From RGVD01 sp040403075 (GTDB lineage: Bacteria; Bacteroidota; Bacteroidia; UKL13-3), in the NCBI GenBank assembly GCA_040403075.1, contig JBBALJ010000004.1, positions 1 through 64,000 on the forward strand: 64,000 bases of DNA, in the 5' to 3' direction. Below the pieces are notes generated by a model, which worked only from the letters and a program-made list of their open reading frames with translations, ran no database searches and had not been told where the DNA came from. Made by a program: the position numbers and the translations under genes. Below, piece after piece: positions 16,101 to 25,295 of this stretch; position 1 is the first letter of the stretch, and the number at the start of each line of letters is the position of its first letter.

Positions 16101-17912
16101 TTATTCTAACACATCACCTCTTAGTAATCGATACCTCTTTCTTGCTTCAGTTAAAAAGAAACTTCCAGGATATTTCTCTATAAATTGCTCATAAAGTTGC
16201 TTTGCTTTATCCTTATTGTTTAGTTTCTTTTCGTAAAGTTCGGCTAGGTTGAAGAGTGCATTATCACCTAAAATATCGCTACCGTGCTCATTTACAACAA
16301 TATTATAGAATTTCTCAGCTTCTGAATAGTTTTTCTTTTTCACAAAAATCTGAGCTTTTTTGAAGTAAATATCATCAGTAAGCGCATGTTTCGGAAAAAG
16401 CAGATTGATACTATCAAGTATTTGTAAAGCAACATCTGTTTTGTTTTGGTAATAATTCAAATCGGCTCTTGAAAACATCTTCAAGGCATCTTCAACACTA
16501 TCAACCGTATTGTCTTGAATAAGTAAGGACAGCTCGAGGGCATTGTTGGCAATCAGCTGTGTGGTAACAGTTTTCAGTACATCCAATTGGGCCTTGGCCC
16601 ATTCAAACTCTCCTATATAATAGCTTAACCTAGCATTACGTAATTTGGCTTCCTGTCCAATAGGTTCCTCCATATACTCCTTATCCACTTGTCCATAAAG
16701 TAGCATGGCATCCCACACCTCACCTTTCAAAACATACAAATCTCCAAGCTCCAATTTGCACTCTGCCTTAAACTTATTCTCACTTCTAGGCGCATTAATA
16801 AGTTCGCTAAAATTAGCCATTGCCGAGGGCATATCATTTAAATAGTAGGCTTGAAGTCTTGCCAATTCCCTCTGAGCATTTTGTGTAAATGGGTTTTTAC
16901 CAAATTCATCTAAAAAGGCATTATAGTTTGTTTCAACAACTTTAAGGTCTGCATCTGAGTAATTGCTGTTTAATATTTTTCTTCTTTGTGCTTCAAGAAT
17001 TCCCATTTTAGACATGGTATAATTGTTTTTATCTTTCCCCATTAGCACCACTTGATTAAAAATATTTACAGCCGCATCATAATACTCATTTGATATGGCT
17101 AAATTACCTAATTCTATTAGTCTTGCGCCTTCTTCTTTGAATTTTTTGTCTAATGATTTGGCTTGAAGCAATGCATTGTCAAAGTCTTTTTTCTGAACAT
17201 ACATCCAAACGAGCATTTCATAAAAAATAGGATTTTCAGCTTGAGTTTTTGTGCGTTTTAATAGGGCTGATTTAAGCAAATCAAATTCTGCAGGCTTTTG
17301 AATATAATTTTGAAAATAGCCCTGAATATCATCCAACAACTTTTCATCAATACTCATACTGTTCAAATACTCTTCAATCATTTCCTTCACATTTCCAATC
17401 TCACCATACAGATTTCCTAGTTCTGTTGAATATGCCAAATTCCTTCCTTGCATTTTTCTGCCTTTCAAATAGGTTTCAATGGCATATTCTTTTTCACCCC
17501 TTTTGATAAAAGCATTACCGGTTTCGTTTATTTGTTCCCCCTCAAGTTTTAGTTTTTTGATAATGTCATCAAACTGCTGTTTGGCTTTGTCTGCTTTACC
17601 AAATTTTTTCATGACGTAGCCCAAATCTACTGTATAGTATGGGTTTCTATCGTTTTTTCGAATCTGTTTTTTTACTAATTTTTCTGCCTCTTCAGCTTTG
17701 TTAAGATTGAAATAACAAGAGAGTAGGTTGTCATAAAAGTAAATGGATTGCATGTTTTTATTCAATAGCTTTTCATACATATCAGCAGCTTTGTCAAACT
17801 CATTGTTACTAAAATACTGTGATGCCAATTGCTCATCTTTGGCTTGTCCGAAAGATAGAACAGAGCACATTAATAGAATAAATAGTATAGAAAATCTTAA
17901 ATAAAATTTCAT
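16101..17912 (-). CDS. Secreted TPR-repeat protein (603 aa)
   Basis: A 603-residue protein with an N-terminal signal peptide (KFYLRFSILFILLMCSVLSF) and tetratricopeptide repeats across most of its length. The clearest are at the N terminus (ASQYFSNNEFDKAADMYEKL) and the C terminus (DNALFNLAELYEKKLNNKDK, then AKQLYEQFIEKYPGSFFLTE). TPR arrays scaffold protein-protein contacts, and periplasmic or outer-membrane proteins of this size are common in Bacteroidota. The middle is more divergent. No catalytic domain is visible. Single gene; a 215-bp upstream region separates it from the divergent flippase gene. Confidence 0.82.
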   Translation of the reverse strand: MKFYLRFSILFILLMCSVLSFGQAKDEQLASQYFSNNEFDKAADMYEKLLNKNMQSIYFYDNLLSCYFNLNKAEEAEKLVKKQIRKNDRNPYYTVDLGYVMKKFGKADKAKQQFDDIIKKLKLEGEQINETGNAFIKRGEKEYAIETYLKGRKMQGRNLAYSTELGNLYGEIGNVKEMIEEYLNSMSIDEKLLDDIQGYFQNYIQKPAEFDLLKSALLKRTKTQAENPIFYEMLVWMYVQKKDFDNALLQAKSLDKKFKEEGARLIELGNLAISNEYYDAAVNIFNQVVLMGKDKNNYTMSKMGILEAQRRKILNSNYSDADLKVVETNYNAFLDEFGKNPFTQNAQRELARLQAYYLNDMPSAMANFSELINAPRSENKFKAECKLELGDLYVLKGEVWDAMLLYGQVDKEYMEEPIGQEAKLRNARLSYYIGEFEWAKAQLDVLKTVTTQLIANNALELSLLIQDNTVDSVEDALKMFSRADLNYYQNKTDVALQILDSINLLFPKHALTDDIYFKKAQIFVKKKNYSEAEKFYNIVVNEHGSDILGDNALFNLAELYEKKLNNKDKAKQLYEQFIEKYPGSFFLTEARKRYRLLRGDVLE

Positions 17913-18060
17913 CAGTTGAAAAAACGAAAGTAAGAAGCTAATTTATATAATTCTGCATTTGTTTGGAAGAAATTTGAAAGGAACGAAAAAGTTTAACTTT
18001 AATTGACTTGCGATTCAACTACAACCTTTTCAATTGAATTACAACAATGACTAATATTTC

Positions 18061-18068
18061 TATATTTG
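18061..18068 (+). promoter_or_regulatory. Putative -7 element of the flippase operon
   Basis: TATATTTG is a perfect TAnnTTTG match 59 bp before the start. The 14 bases TATATTTGTCAAAT also occur before sodA. A 7-bp AT hairpin (18097-18103 with 18108-18114) lies in the predicted leader. Confidence 0.45.
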
Positions 18069-18127
18069 TCAAATAAGAACCTAAAATACGATAGCGTTAA
18101 AACTTTCGTTTTAAAAAAGTAACTCAT

Positions 18128-19594
18128 TTGGCATCACTAAAAAAACTAGCATCCGAAACCGCCATATACGGCATGAGCACCATAGTTGGGCGTTTGCTCA
18201 ATTATTTGTTGGTACCTTTGCACACTCGTATTTTCAATCCCAGTGAATATGGTGCTGTAACTGAGTTGTACTCCTATGTGGCTTTTTTTACTGTGGTATT
18301 AACTTATGGGATGGAAACGGCTTTCTTTCGCTTTTGTCAGAAACAAGACCCCAACAAAGTTTTTAGCACTTCGTTCAATTCTGTATTAATTTCTTCTGCT
18401 ATTTTCTTTGCGTTGGTAGCTGGTTTTGCCTCTCCCATTGCACATTTTTTAGATTATCCCAATCATACAGAATACATCACTTTATTTGCAGGTATTTTGG
18501 CTTTGGATGCCTTGGCTTCCATACCTTTTGCTATGCTTAGGCAGTTGAAACGCCCCATTAAATTTGCTATTATCAAAAACATCAATATTGGTATAACCAT
18601 TATTTTAAACTTGTATTTTTTGATGCTTTGTCCCTATCTGCAAATTCATTATCCAGATAATTTATTACTTCAAACATATAACCCTGCCATCGGCATTGGA
18701 TATGTGTTTTATGCCAATTTAGCTGGAAGCTTAATTTGTGTTCCATTGTTATGGAAAGAGATTTCAGGAGCTAAAAATGGCCTCGATTCGAAACTTTGGA
18801 AGGAGCTATTTTTATATGCTTTCCCAATATTAGTGGTGGGTTTAGCAGGCATGATTAATGAAACTTTTAGCCGAGTTATGTTTAAATTTTTAATGCCCAA
18901 TAACAAAAACGTGATGAACGATTTGGGGATTTTTGGTGCAAACATACGCTTTGCAGTTTTGATGAATTTGTTCATTCAGGCTTTCAGATATGCCGCAGAG
19001 CCCTTCTTTTTTAGCCAATCAAAAAATGCAGATAGAGACAAAACCTATGCTCGTGTAATGCATTATTTTAGCATTGCATGTATGCTTATTTTCTTGTTGG
19101 TAACACTTTTTATACATCAGTTTAAGGGCTTTATTGGTCCTAAGTTTCATGAGGGTTTAGGTATTGTTCCCATCTTGTTGTTAGGAAATATGTTTTTAGG
19201 TATTTATTACAATTTATCCATTTGGTACAAACTAAGCGATCAAACCAAATATGGTGCTTATATTTCCTTATTTGGTGCTGTTTTAACCATTACACTCAAT
19301 ATGGTATTGATACCTTCCTTTGGATATCACGGTGCGGCATGGGTTACCTTTATAACCTATTTTAGCATAACAGCTGTGAGCTATTGGTTTGGGCAAAAGA
19401 AATATCCGATACCCTATAATCTCAAAAAGTTTGCAACATACCTTGCCTTTACATTAGGCGTTTTCTTTTTACACAAATTTTTAATTAGTATTGTTTCTAA
19501 TCAATGGACCTTGGTAGGTATTCAAACTTTATTGTTTGCTTTATTTGCTTCTGTAGTGTTTATGATTGAGAAGAAAAATAAATTCAACATTTAA
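18128..19594 (+). CDS. Wzx-like polysaccharide/lipid flippase (MOP superfamily)
   Basis: A 488-residue integral membrane protein with about 12-14 hydrophobic helices, of the oligosaccharide flippase family that moves lipid-linked glycans across the inner membrane. The start LKKLASETAIYGMSTIVGRL is typical, with later family-like stretches such as LAGMINETFSRVMFKFLMP. The start is TTG at 18128. It begins a conserved Bacteroidota string: flippase, dUTPase, nucleotidyltransferase, TPR protein. It overlaps any extended dut frame; a 20-bp palindrome sits just after its stop. The specific substrate cannot be told. Confidence 0.88.
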   Translation: MASLKKLASETAIYGMSTIVGRLLNYLLVPLHTRIFNPSEYGAVTELYSYVAFFTVVLTYGMETAFFRFCQKQDPNKVFSTSFNSVLISSAIFFALVAGFASPIAHFLDYPNHTEYITLFAGILALDALASIPFAMLRQLKRPIKFAIIKNINIGITIILNLYFLMLCPYLQIHYPDNLLLQTYNPAIGIGYVFYANLAGSLICVPLLWKEISGAKNGLDSKLWKELFLYAFPILVVGLAGMINETFSRVMFKFLMPNNKNVMNDLGIFGANIRFAVLMNLFIQAFRYAAEPFFFSQSKNADRDKTYARVMHYFSIACMLIFLLVTLFIHQFKGFIGPKFHEGLGIVPILLLGNMFLGIYYNLSIWYKLSDQTKYGAYISLFGAVLTITLNMVLIPSFGYHGAAWVTFITYFSITAVSYWFGQKKYPIPYNLKKFATYLAFTLGVFFLHKFLISIVSNQWTLVGIQTLLFALFASVVFMIEKKNKFNI

Positions 19595-19599
19595 TGTAC

Positions 19600-19619
19600 G
19601 TGCGAAAAATTTTTCGCAC
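19600..19619. repeat. 20-bp perfect palindrome between flippase and dut
   Basis: GTGCGAAAAATTTTTCGCAC begins 5 bp after the flippase stop and ends 15 bp before the dut GTG start. It could be an operator, an RNA hairpin that affects dut translation, or a partial terminator. Confidence 0.6.
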
Positions 19620-19634
19620 ATAGACTATTTTAAA

Positions 19635-20066
19635 GTGAACATAAAAATAATAAACAAAAGTCCCAATTCCCTACCTGCTTACGAAACCGAACATGCGGCT
19701 GGTATGGATTTGCGAGCATTTTTATCAGAAACTATTTTGCTCGAACCCATGCAAAGGCAATTAATACCAACGGGTTTATTTATTGAACTTCCTGTGGGAT
19801 ACGAGGCACAGATTCGACCACGCAGCGGATTGGCACTTAAACATGGTATCACGGTATTAAACAGCCCTGGTACAGTGGATGCAGATTACCGAGGTGAGAT
19901 AAAAGTGCTTTTGATAAACTTAGGTACTGAGGATTTTGAAATAAAAAATGGAGAGCGTATTGCCCAAATGGTTATTGGTCAGTATGCAACGGCTGAATTT
20001 ACTTTGGTTGAATCACTAAGTGAAACTAACAGAGGTGCTGGGGGATATGGGAGTACAGGAAAATAA
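19635..20066 (+). CDS. dut: dUTP diphosphatase
   Basis: Dut hydrolyses dUTP to dUMP, keeping uracil out of DNA and feeding thymidylate synthesis. The 143-residue trimeric beta-barrel type has all five motifs: AGMDLRAF, RPRSGLALKHG, NSPGTVDADYRGEI, NGERIAQMV and the C-terminal RGAGGYGSTGK. I take the GTG at 19635 as the start because it gives the usual length; the TTG at 19566 would run into the flippase gene and through a palindrome. It is probably cotranscribed with the flippase and the nucleotidyltransferase. Confidence 0.95.
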   Translation: MNIKIINKSPNSLPAYETEHAAGMDLRAFLSETILLEPMQRQLIPTGLFIELPVGYEAQIRPRSGLALKHGITVLNSPGTVDADYRGEIKVLLINLGTEDFEIKNGERIAQMVIGQYATAEFTLVESLSETNRGAGGYGSTGK

Positions 20067-20147
20067 GACCATAATGTGGGAATGTGAATATTTGATAGAA
20101 ATTAATAAATACATTTGACTTGAATTTTAAAATCGAAAAATAAGAAT

Positions 20148-21158
20148 ATGAAAATAATAGTACCTATGGCGGGTATGGGTAAACGCATGAGACCTCACAC
20201 CCTTACTACCCCAAAACCTTTAGTACCAGTAGCTGGTAAGCCGATTGTTCAAAAACTAATTGAAGACCTTGAGAAAGTTTGTGGTGCAGGCATTGAAGAA
20301 ATTGCTTACATCATAGGACCTAGTTTTGGTAAAACAGTTGAAAATCAATTGGTATCTGTTGCTGAAAAATTAGGAGCTAAAGGAACCATCTATTACCAAG
20401 AAGAAGCACTTGGAACAGCGCATGCTATTATGTGTGCTAAAGAGAGTTTGTCGGGTAATGTGTTGGTAGTTTTTGCTGACACATTGTTCAAAGCTGATTT
20501 TGTTTTGGATAGAAGTAAAGATGGTATTATTTGGGTACAAAAAGTGGATGATCCAAAACCATTTGGTGTGGTAAAAGTTGATGCTAATAATGTTATCACT
20601 GATTTTGTAGAAAAGCCAGAGACATTTGTGAGCGACCTTGCTATTATTGGTATTTATTACTTCAAAGATGGTGAGTATTTGAGAAGTGAATTGCAGTACT
20701 TGTTAGATAATGATATACGTGATAAAGGCGAATATCAATTGACCAATGCCTTGGAAAATATGAAGGCTAAAGGTTACAAATTTGAACCTGGAAAAGTTAC
20801 GGAATGGTTGGATTGCGGAAACAAAAACTCGACTGTATATACCAACGGTAGAATACTGCAGTTTATGCATGACAACAAAGAAAAATTGGTTGATGAAACA
20901 GTTAGCAACCAAGATTCAATGATTATCCAACCATCATATGTTGGTAAAAATGTGAAGTTGATTCGTAGTTTGGTTGGCCCGTATGCGAGCATTGGAGATG
21001 GATGTACGGTTGAAAATTCAGTAGTTGGAAATTGCATTATTCAAACCAATACACAAATAAAAAATGCAGTGATTGACAATGCCATGATTGGCAATTATGT
21101 TGCCTATACTGGTGAATCAAAAGATTTGAGCATCGGAGATTACACCACTATTTTGTAA
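20148..21158 (+). CDS. Sugar-phosphate nucleotidyltransferase with left-handed beta-helix tail
   Basis: The 336-residue enzyme makes a nucleotide-sugar from a sugar 1-phosphate and an NTP. The N-terminal Rossmann-like domain has VPMAGMGKRMRPHTLTTPKP (the G-x-G-x-R nucleotide loop and the catalytic Lys), EALGTAHAIMCAKE, VFADTLF (metal Asp) and FVEKPE. The C-terminal ~90 residues (from ~240) carry hexapeptide repeats of a left-handed beta-helix (VKLIRSLVGPYASIGDGCTV). The substrate is uncertain: glucose-1-P thymidylyl/uridylyltransferase-like. It follows dut by 81 bp and ends in a strong terminator. A second, different enzyme of this type (rfbA) lies at 46.3 kb. Confidence 0.88.
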   Translation: MKIIVPMAGMGKRMRPHTLTTPKPLVPVAGKPIVQKLIEDLEKVCGAGIEEIAYIIGPSFGKTVENQLVSVAEKLGAKGTIYYQEEALGTAHAIMCAKESLSGNVLVVFADTLFKADFVLDRSKDGIIWVQKVDDPKPFGVVKVDANNVITDFVEKPETFVSDLAIIGIYYFKDGEYLRSELQYLLDNDIRDKGEYQLTNALENMKAKGYKFEPGKVTEWLDCGNKNSTVYTNGRILQFMHDNKEKLVDETVSNQDSMIIQPSYVGKNVKLIRSLVGPYASIGDGCTVENSVVGNCIIQTNTQIKNAVIDNAMIGNYVAYTGESKDLSIGDYTTIL

Positions 21159-21200
21159 GATAAAATGGCTGATTAAACATACTCAACTAATAATTAATTT

Positions 21201-21236
21201 AAACCTGCCACGTTTTTACTTGGCAGGTTTTTTGTT
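21201..21236 (+). terminator. Intrinsic terminator
   Basis: AAACCTGCCA (21201-21210) pairs with TGGCAGGTTT (21221-21230) over a 10-base loop, with a T-rich tail. It ends the flippase/dut/nucleotidyltransferase unit. Confidence 0.88.
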
Positions 21237-21290
21237 TAACGGTAATTTAGTTTTACCAAAACTCTTGGCTTTTAATTATGTTTGCTTTCC

Positions 21291-23021
21291 ATGATGATAT
21301 TGATTAAGATAAATAACCATTCACGCTATCTATTATTACTATGTGCCATCTTTATTGGCAGTTTGGCTTTTGGTCAAAAAAAGCTTGGAAAGGGAGAACT
21401 TCCTGAGCATATAAGGCTCGAGTTTGAAAAGGAGTTTTTCAAAGCGGCTAAAGAAAAGATGTTGGGTGATTACCCCGAAGCAATTGAAGATTTTAAAAAA
21501 GCAGCAGAAATCAATCCTAATGATGCCAATACACAGTTTCAATTAAGTCAATTGTATTTAGCAACAAAAAAAATAAAAGAAGCTGAAGATGCTGCTCATA
21601 AAGCTGTTGATTTAGATAATAAAAACTTTTGGTACAAGACACAATTAGCCGAGGTTTACAAGAATCAAAAGCGTTTTACGGAAGCTGCCAAACTAAATGT
21701 TTTGATTTATGAAACAGGAGAAAAGAACCCTCGAAATTTATATGATGCTGTCTTGCTTTTTACTTTGGATAAAAAATATTCTGATGCAATAAAAACATTA
21801 GATAAAATTGAGAAACAAACAGGGCTTAATGAAGAAATAGTGAAACAAAAAGAGCAGGTTTTCCTACTAAATAATAAGCTTAAAAAAGCCATTAAGGAAG
21901 TAGAAAGACTTGTTAATGCATATCCTCTAGAACTTAGATACAAAGGTATGTTAGCTGATTTACTTATGGCAAATGGTAGGACAAAAGAAGCCCTTGATAT
22001 TTACAATAAAATTTTAGAGCAAGACCCAAGCAATGGTTTTGCTTTGTTTGCTATGGCTGATTATTACAAATTAAAAAGTGAATATGAGCCTTACTTCAAT
22101 TACTTGAAACGAGCCATGGCAAGTAATGTTGATATTAAATCTAAGATTCAAGAGATGGCGGATTTTGTTACTGATAATAAGATTCCTGATGGTAGTAAAA
22201 AGTCTTTTGAGCTTAGTGATATATTGATTAATTCAAATCCAAGTGAACCCATAGCTTACATGATGAAAGGCGATTTGTTTATTAAAGAAAAGAATTATGA
22301 GCAAGCTCGTTTACAGTTTTTACAGGCTACAAGTGCCGACCCAAACGCTTATGCTGCTTGGGAGCAAATCATGTATTGTGATGATGAGTTGAAAAATAAC
22401 TTATATATGCAAAGTGATTGCGAAAAGGCTGTGGAGATTTTCCCGACTCAACCCCGCTTCTTTGCTTATTTGGCTTTTGCTAGCTTTAGACTTAAAGACT
22501 ATGATAAGGCGATTAATGCAGCTAGGACTGGCAGTGAATATGCGGAAGATGAACCCGAATTGCTCTTGCAATTGTTATCACAAATGGGTGATGCGGGGCA
22601 TTATGCCAAGAAATATAAGGTTTGTGACTCTGCTTATGACGCTTCTTTATCCTTGAATAAAGATAATGCTTATGCATTGAACAACTATGCTTACTTCTTG
22701 AGTTTGAGAAAGGAGAGGCTTGATAAGGCAGATAGCATGAGTTTAAGAAGTATTGAATTAGAACCCGGAAATCCTAGTTATCAAGATACCTATGGATGGA
22801 TTTTATACCAAAAAAAGGAATACAAAAAAGCAAAGGAATATATTGAAAAAGCTCTGCAAATGTCTCCAAATAATGCTGAAGTAATCGAACATCTAGGTGA
22901 TGTAAAATTTAAACTCAACGACAAACAAGGAGCCATGGAGAGTTGGTTAAAATCAAAGGAATTGGGTGGTGAGGGTGAGTTCTTGCAGAGGAAAATTACA
23001 GAGAAAAATTTGGTTGATTAA
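21291..23021 (+). CDS. Secreted TPR-repeat protein (577 aa)
   Basis: A large TPR protein exported by a signal peptide (SRYLLLLCAIFIGSLAFGQ). Canonical repeats are visible at AKEKMLGDYPEAIEDFKKAA, then AAEINPNDANTQFQLSQLYL, and near the C terminus YQDTYGWILYQKKEYKKAKE and PNNAEVIEHLGDVKFKLNDK. The ATG at 21291 (or 21294) is preferred over the TTG at 21282. Its place after the flippase-dut-nucleotidyltransferase block is conserved in Bacteroidota. The DUF4292 and M23 peptidase genes that I recall usually following it are absent here, replaced by a carotenoid desaturase gene. It is probably an envelope scaffold. Confidence 0.85.
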   Translation: MMILIKINNHSRYLLLLCAIFIGSLAFGQKKLGKGELPEHIRLEFEKEFFKAAKEKMLGDYPEAIEDFKKAAEINPNDANTQFQLSQLYLATKKIKEAEDAAHKAVDLDNKNFWYKTQLAEVYKNQKRFTEAAKLNVLIYETGEKNPRNLYDAVLLFTLDKKYSDAIKTLDKIEKQTGLNEEIVKQKEQVFLLNNKLKKAIKEVERLVNAYPLELRYKGMLADLLMANGRTKEALDIYNKILEQDPSNGFALFAMADYYKLKSEYEPYFNYLKRAMASNVDIKSKIQEMADFVTDNKIPDGSKKSFELSDILINSNPSEPIAYMMKGDLFIKEKNYEQARLQFLQATSADPNAYAAWEQIMYCDDELKNNLYMQSDCEKAVEIFPTQPRFFAYLAFASFRLKDYDKAINAARTGSEYAEDEPELLLQLLSQMGDAGHYAKKYKVCDSAYDASLSLNKDNAYALNNYAYFLSLRKERLDKADSMSLRSIELEPGNPSYQDTYGWILYQKKEYKKAKEYIEKALQMSPNNAEVIEHLGDVKFKLNDKQGAMESWLKSKELGGEGEFLQRKITEKNLVD

Positions 23022-23063
23022 ACATTATTCATTTCAAATTGTTAACTGCTCAAAACATAATCA

Positions 23064-24536
23064 TTGAAAGTCATAATTATAGGTTCGGGAATTGCAGGAT
23101 TGGCAACTGCTGTAAGGCTTGCATGTGCAGGTCATCAAGTAAGAGTGTTTGAAGCCAACACCTATCCTGGAGGGAAGCTAAGCGAAATTTATTCAGATGG
23201 TTTTAGATTTGATGCTGGCCCTTCATTATTTACCTTACCTCAATTGGTAGATGAGCTTTTTAGTATAGCGGGAAGGGTACCTCAAGATCATTTTTCATAC
23301 ATACAGTTAAACAAAGCGTGCAATTATTTCTTTGAGGATGGTACTAAATTTTCGGCTTATCATAACAAAGAGGAAATGGCCAAGGAACTAAATTGTAAAT
23401 TAGGAATTAGTGACACCAAACCTTTTTTCAAGCACCTTGATACCGCCAAATTTCGCTACGAAATCACTGCCCCGATTTTTATCGAAAAGAGTCTTCATCG
23501 TTTAAAAAATCATTTCAGTATTCGAACCCTAAAAGGAATATTAAGTGCGGGTAAACTAAACTTGTTTGAATGTATGAATCAAGAAAATGAAAGGATTTTT
23601 GATAACAAATACCTACGCTTCTATTTCAATCGATTCGCTACCTATAATGGTTCAAACCCATACCAAACATCTGCTTTGCTTAATATGATTCCTCATTTGG
23701 AACACAATATTGGCTCCTACTTTCCAACCAAAGGTATGCATAGCATTACACAAAGTATTTTTGCTTTAGCAAAAGAACTTGGAGTAGAGTTTCATTTTAA
23801 TAGCAAAGTGGAGGAGATTTTAGAGAATAATAACAAGATTTATGGTGTGAAGGTGAAAGGCTATGAATATTTATCGGATCTTGTGATAAGCAATATGGAT
23901 ATCCACCCTACCTACAAAAAATTGCTTCCAAATGTAAATACTCCAAGTCGAATATTAAAGCAAGAAAAGTCATCATCTGCCTTGATATTTTATTGGGGTG
24001 TGAACAAAGTTTTTGATGAATTGGATTTACATAATATTCTGTTTACAGAGAATTATAAGGAGGAGTTTGAAAGCATATTTACTAAGAAAAGCATCTATAA
24101 GGACCCAACCATATACATCAATATCACTTCAAAATTGAAGCCTGATGATGCCCCAAAAGATTGCGAAAACTGGTTTGTGATGATTAATGTGCCCAATAAC
24201 CAAGGGCAGGATTGGGATAAACTTATAAAAGAAGCTAGGTACAACATTGTTGATAAACTAAGAAGGATATTAAAGGTAGATGTAGGCAATTTGATATTGA
24301 CTGAACAAATTCTTGATCCAAGGAGTATTGAGAGTAAAACATCATCATATGCGGGCGCATTGTATGGCAATGCTAGTAATAACAAATTCGCGGCTTTTCT
24401 TCGTCATAAAAACTTTTCATCTGACATTTCTGGACTATACTTTTGTGGTGGCAGCGTTCACCCTGGAGGTGGCTTACCACTTTGTTTGAATTCCGCTAAA
24501 ATTGTTAGTCAATTGATTTTAGAAGATTTTAGTTAG
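23064..24536 (+). CDS. CrtI/CrtD-type carotenoid desaturase
   Basis: A 490-residue FAD-dependent amine-oxidase-fold desaturase of the phytoene desaturase family. The N terminus has the dinucleotide motif VIIIGSGIAGLATAVRLA and YPGGKLSE. The C terminus has the family signature LYFCGGSVHPGGGLPLCLNS. The start is TTG at 23064, just before the FAD motif. No phytoene synthase or other crt gene is near, so I cannot say whether it is phytoene desaturase (crtI), hydroxycarotenoid 3,4-desaturase (crtD) or a relative. It implies carotenoid or related isoprenoid modification. It follows the TPR gene by 42 bp. Confidence 0.87.
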   Translation: MKVIIIGSGIAGLATAVRLACAGHQVRVFEANTYPGGKLSEIYSDGFRFDAGPSLFTLPQLVDELFSIAGRVPQDHFSYIQLNKACNYFFEDGTKFSAYHNKEEMAKELNCKLGISDTKPFFKHLDTAKFRYEITAPIFIEKSLHRLKNHFSIRTLKGILSAGKLNLFECMNQENERIFDNKYLRFYFNRFATYNGSNPYQTSALLNMIPHLEHNIGSYFPTKGMHSITQSIFALAKELGVEFHFNSKVEEILENNNKIYGVKVKGYEYLSDLVISNMDIHPTYKKLLPNVNTPSRILKQEKSSSALIFYWGVNKVFDELDLHNILFTENYKEEFESIFTKKSIYKDPTIYINITSKLKPDDAPKDCENWFVMINVPNNQGQDWDKLIKEARYNIVDKLRRILKVDVGNLILTEQILDPRSIESKTSSYAGALYGNASNNKFAAFLRHKNFSSDISGLYFCGGSVHPGGGLPLCLNSAKIVSQLILEDFS

Positions 24537-24699
24537 TAGTTAATTCTTACTCGGGCTTGGTAATCAACCAATAAATCGCTAGGCATTTTAATTTTTCGAA
24601 TTACCCAAAACAACCATAGAGTCTTAATAAATTCTTGATTTTACTGCTTAGAATACTTCCAAATTTTATTACTTTGCGTGAAATTTTTTGACATAAATT

Positions 24700-25266
24700 A
24701 TGAGCGACCCACGTTTAAAATCAGTATTAGATGGTTTGAAAGATGCTATGGAAAAAGCAGTTGACCACGCCCAAATGGAATTTAGTAAAATACGTGCTGG
24801 CAGAGCACACCCTAGCATGTTAGATAGTGTAAAAGTTGATTATTATGGTAATTTGGTTCCAATTAGCCAAGTTGGTAATATCAATACACCAGATGCTAAA
24901 AGTATTGTTATACAACCTTGGGAGAAAAACATGCTTCAAGCTATTGAAAAGGGTATTATTATTTCTAATTTAGGATTCAATCCAAGTAATGATGGAACAA
25001 TTATTAGAGTAGTTCTTCCTCCATTAACTGAAGAAAGAAGACGAGAAATTGTTAAAAAAGTTAAAGCAGAATCTGAAACAGCTAAAGTAGCAATAAGAAA
25101 TATCAGAAAAGATGTGAACGAGTCAATCAAAAAACTACAAAAAGAGGGATTACCTGAAGATGAGGCTAAGACAGGTGAGGCAAGCGTTCAAAAGACCACT
25201 GATAGTTTCATCAAAAAAATTGAAGAATTATTAGCCATAAAAGAGGCTGAAATCATGCAAGTTTGA
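24700..25266 (+). CDS. frr: Ribosome recycling factor
   Basis: Frr, with EF-G, splits the post-termination ribosome. The 188-residue L-shaped protein shows the conserved FSKIRAGRAHPSMLDSVKVD near residue 27, IVIQPWEKNML, and LPPLTEERRREIVKKVK. All conserved family regions are present. It usually follows pyrH, but here it stands alone behind a 163-bp upstream region. The glycosyltransferase gene begins 29 bp later. Confidence 0.97.
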   Translation: MSDPRLKSVLDGLKDAMEKAVDHAQMEFSKIRAGRAHPSMLDSVKVDYYGNLVPISQVGNINTPDAKSIVIQPWEKNMLQAIEKGIIISNLGFNPSNDGTIIRVVLPPLTEERRREIVKKVKAESETAKVAIRNIRKDVNESIKKLQKEGLPEDEAKTGEASVQKTTDSFIKKIEELLAIKEAEIMQV

Positions 25267-25295
25267 TTTTATAAAACAATCTACTCCAAAAGGCT

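Noticed and set aside
23064..24536. Firm naming as crtI
   Set aside because: CrtI, CrtD and related desaturases share the visible motifs, and no crtB or other carotenoid gene is near.
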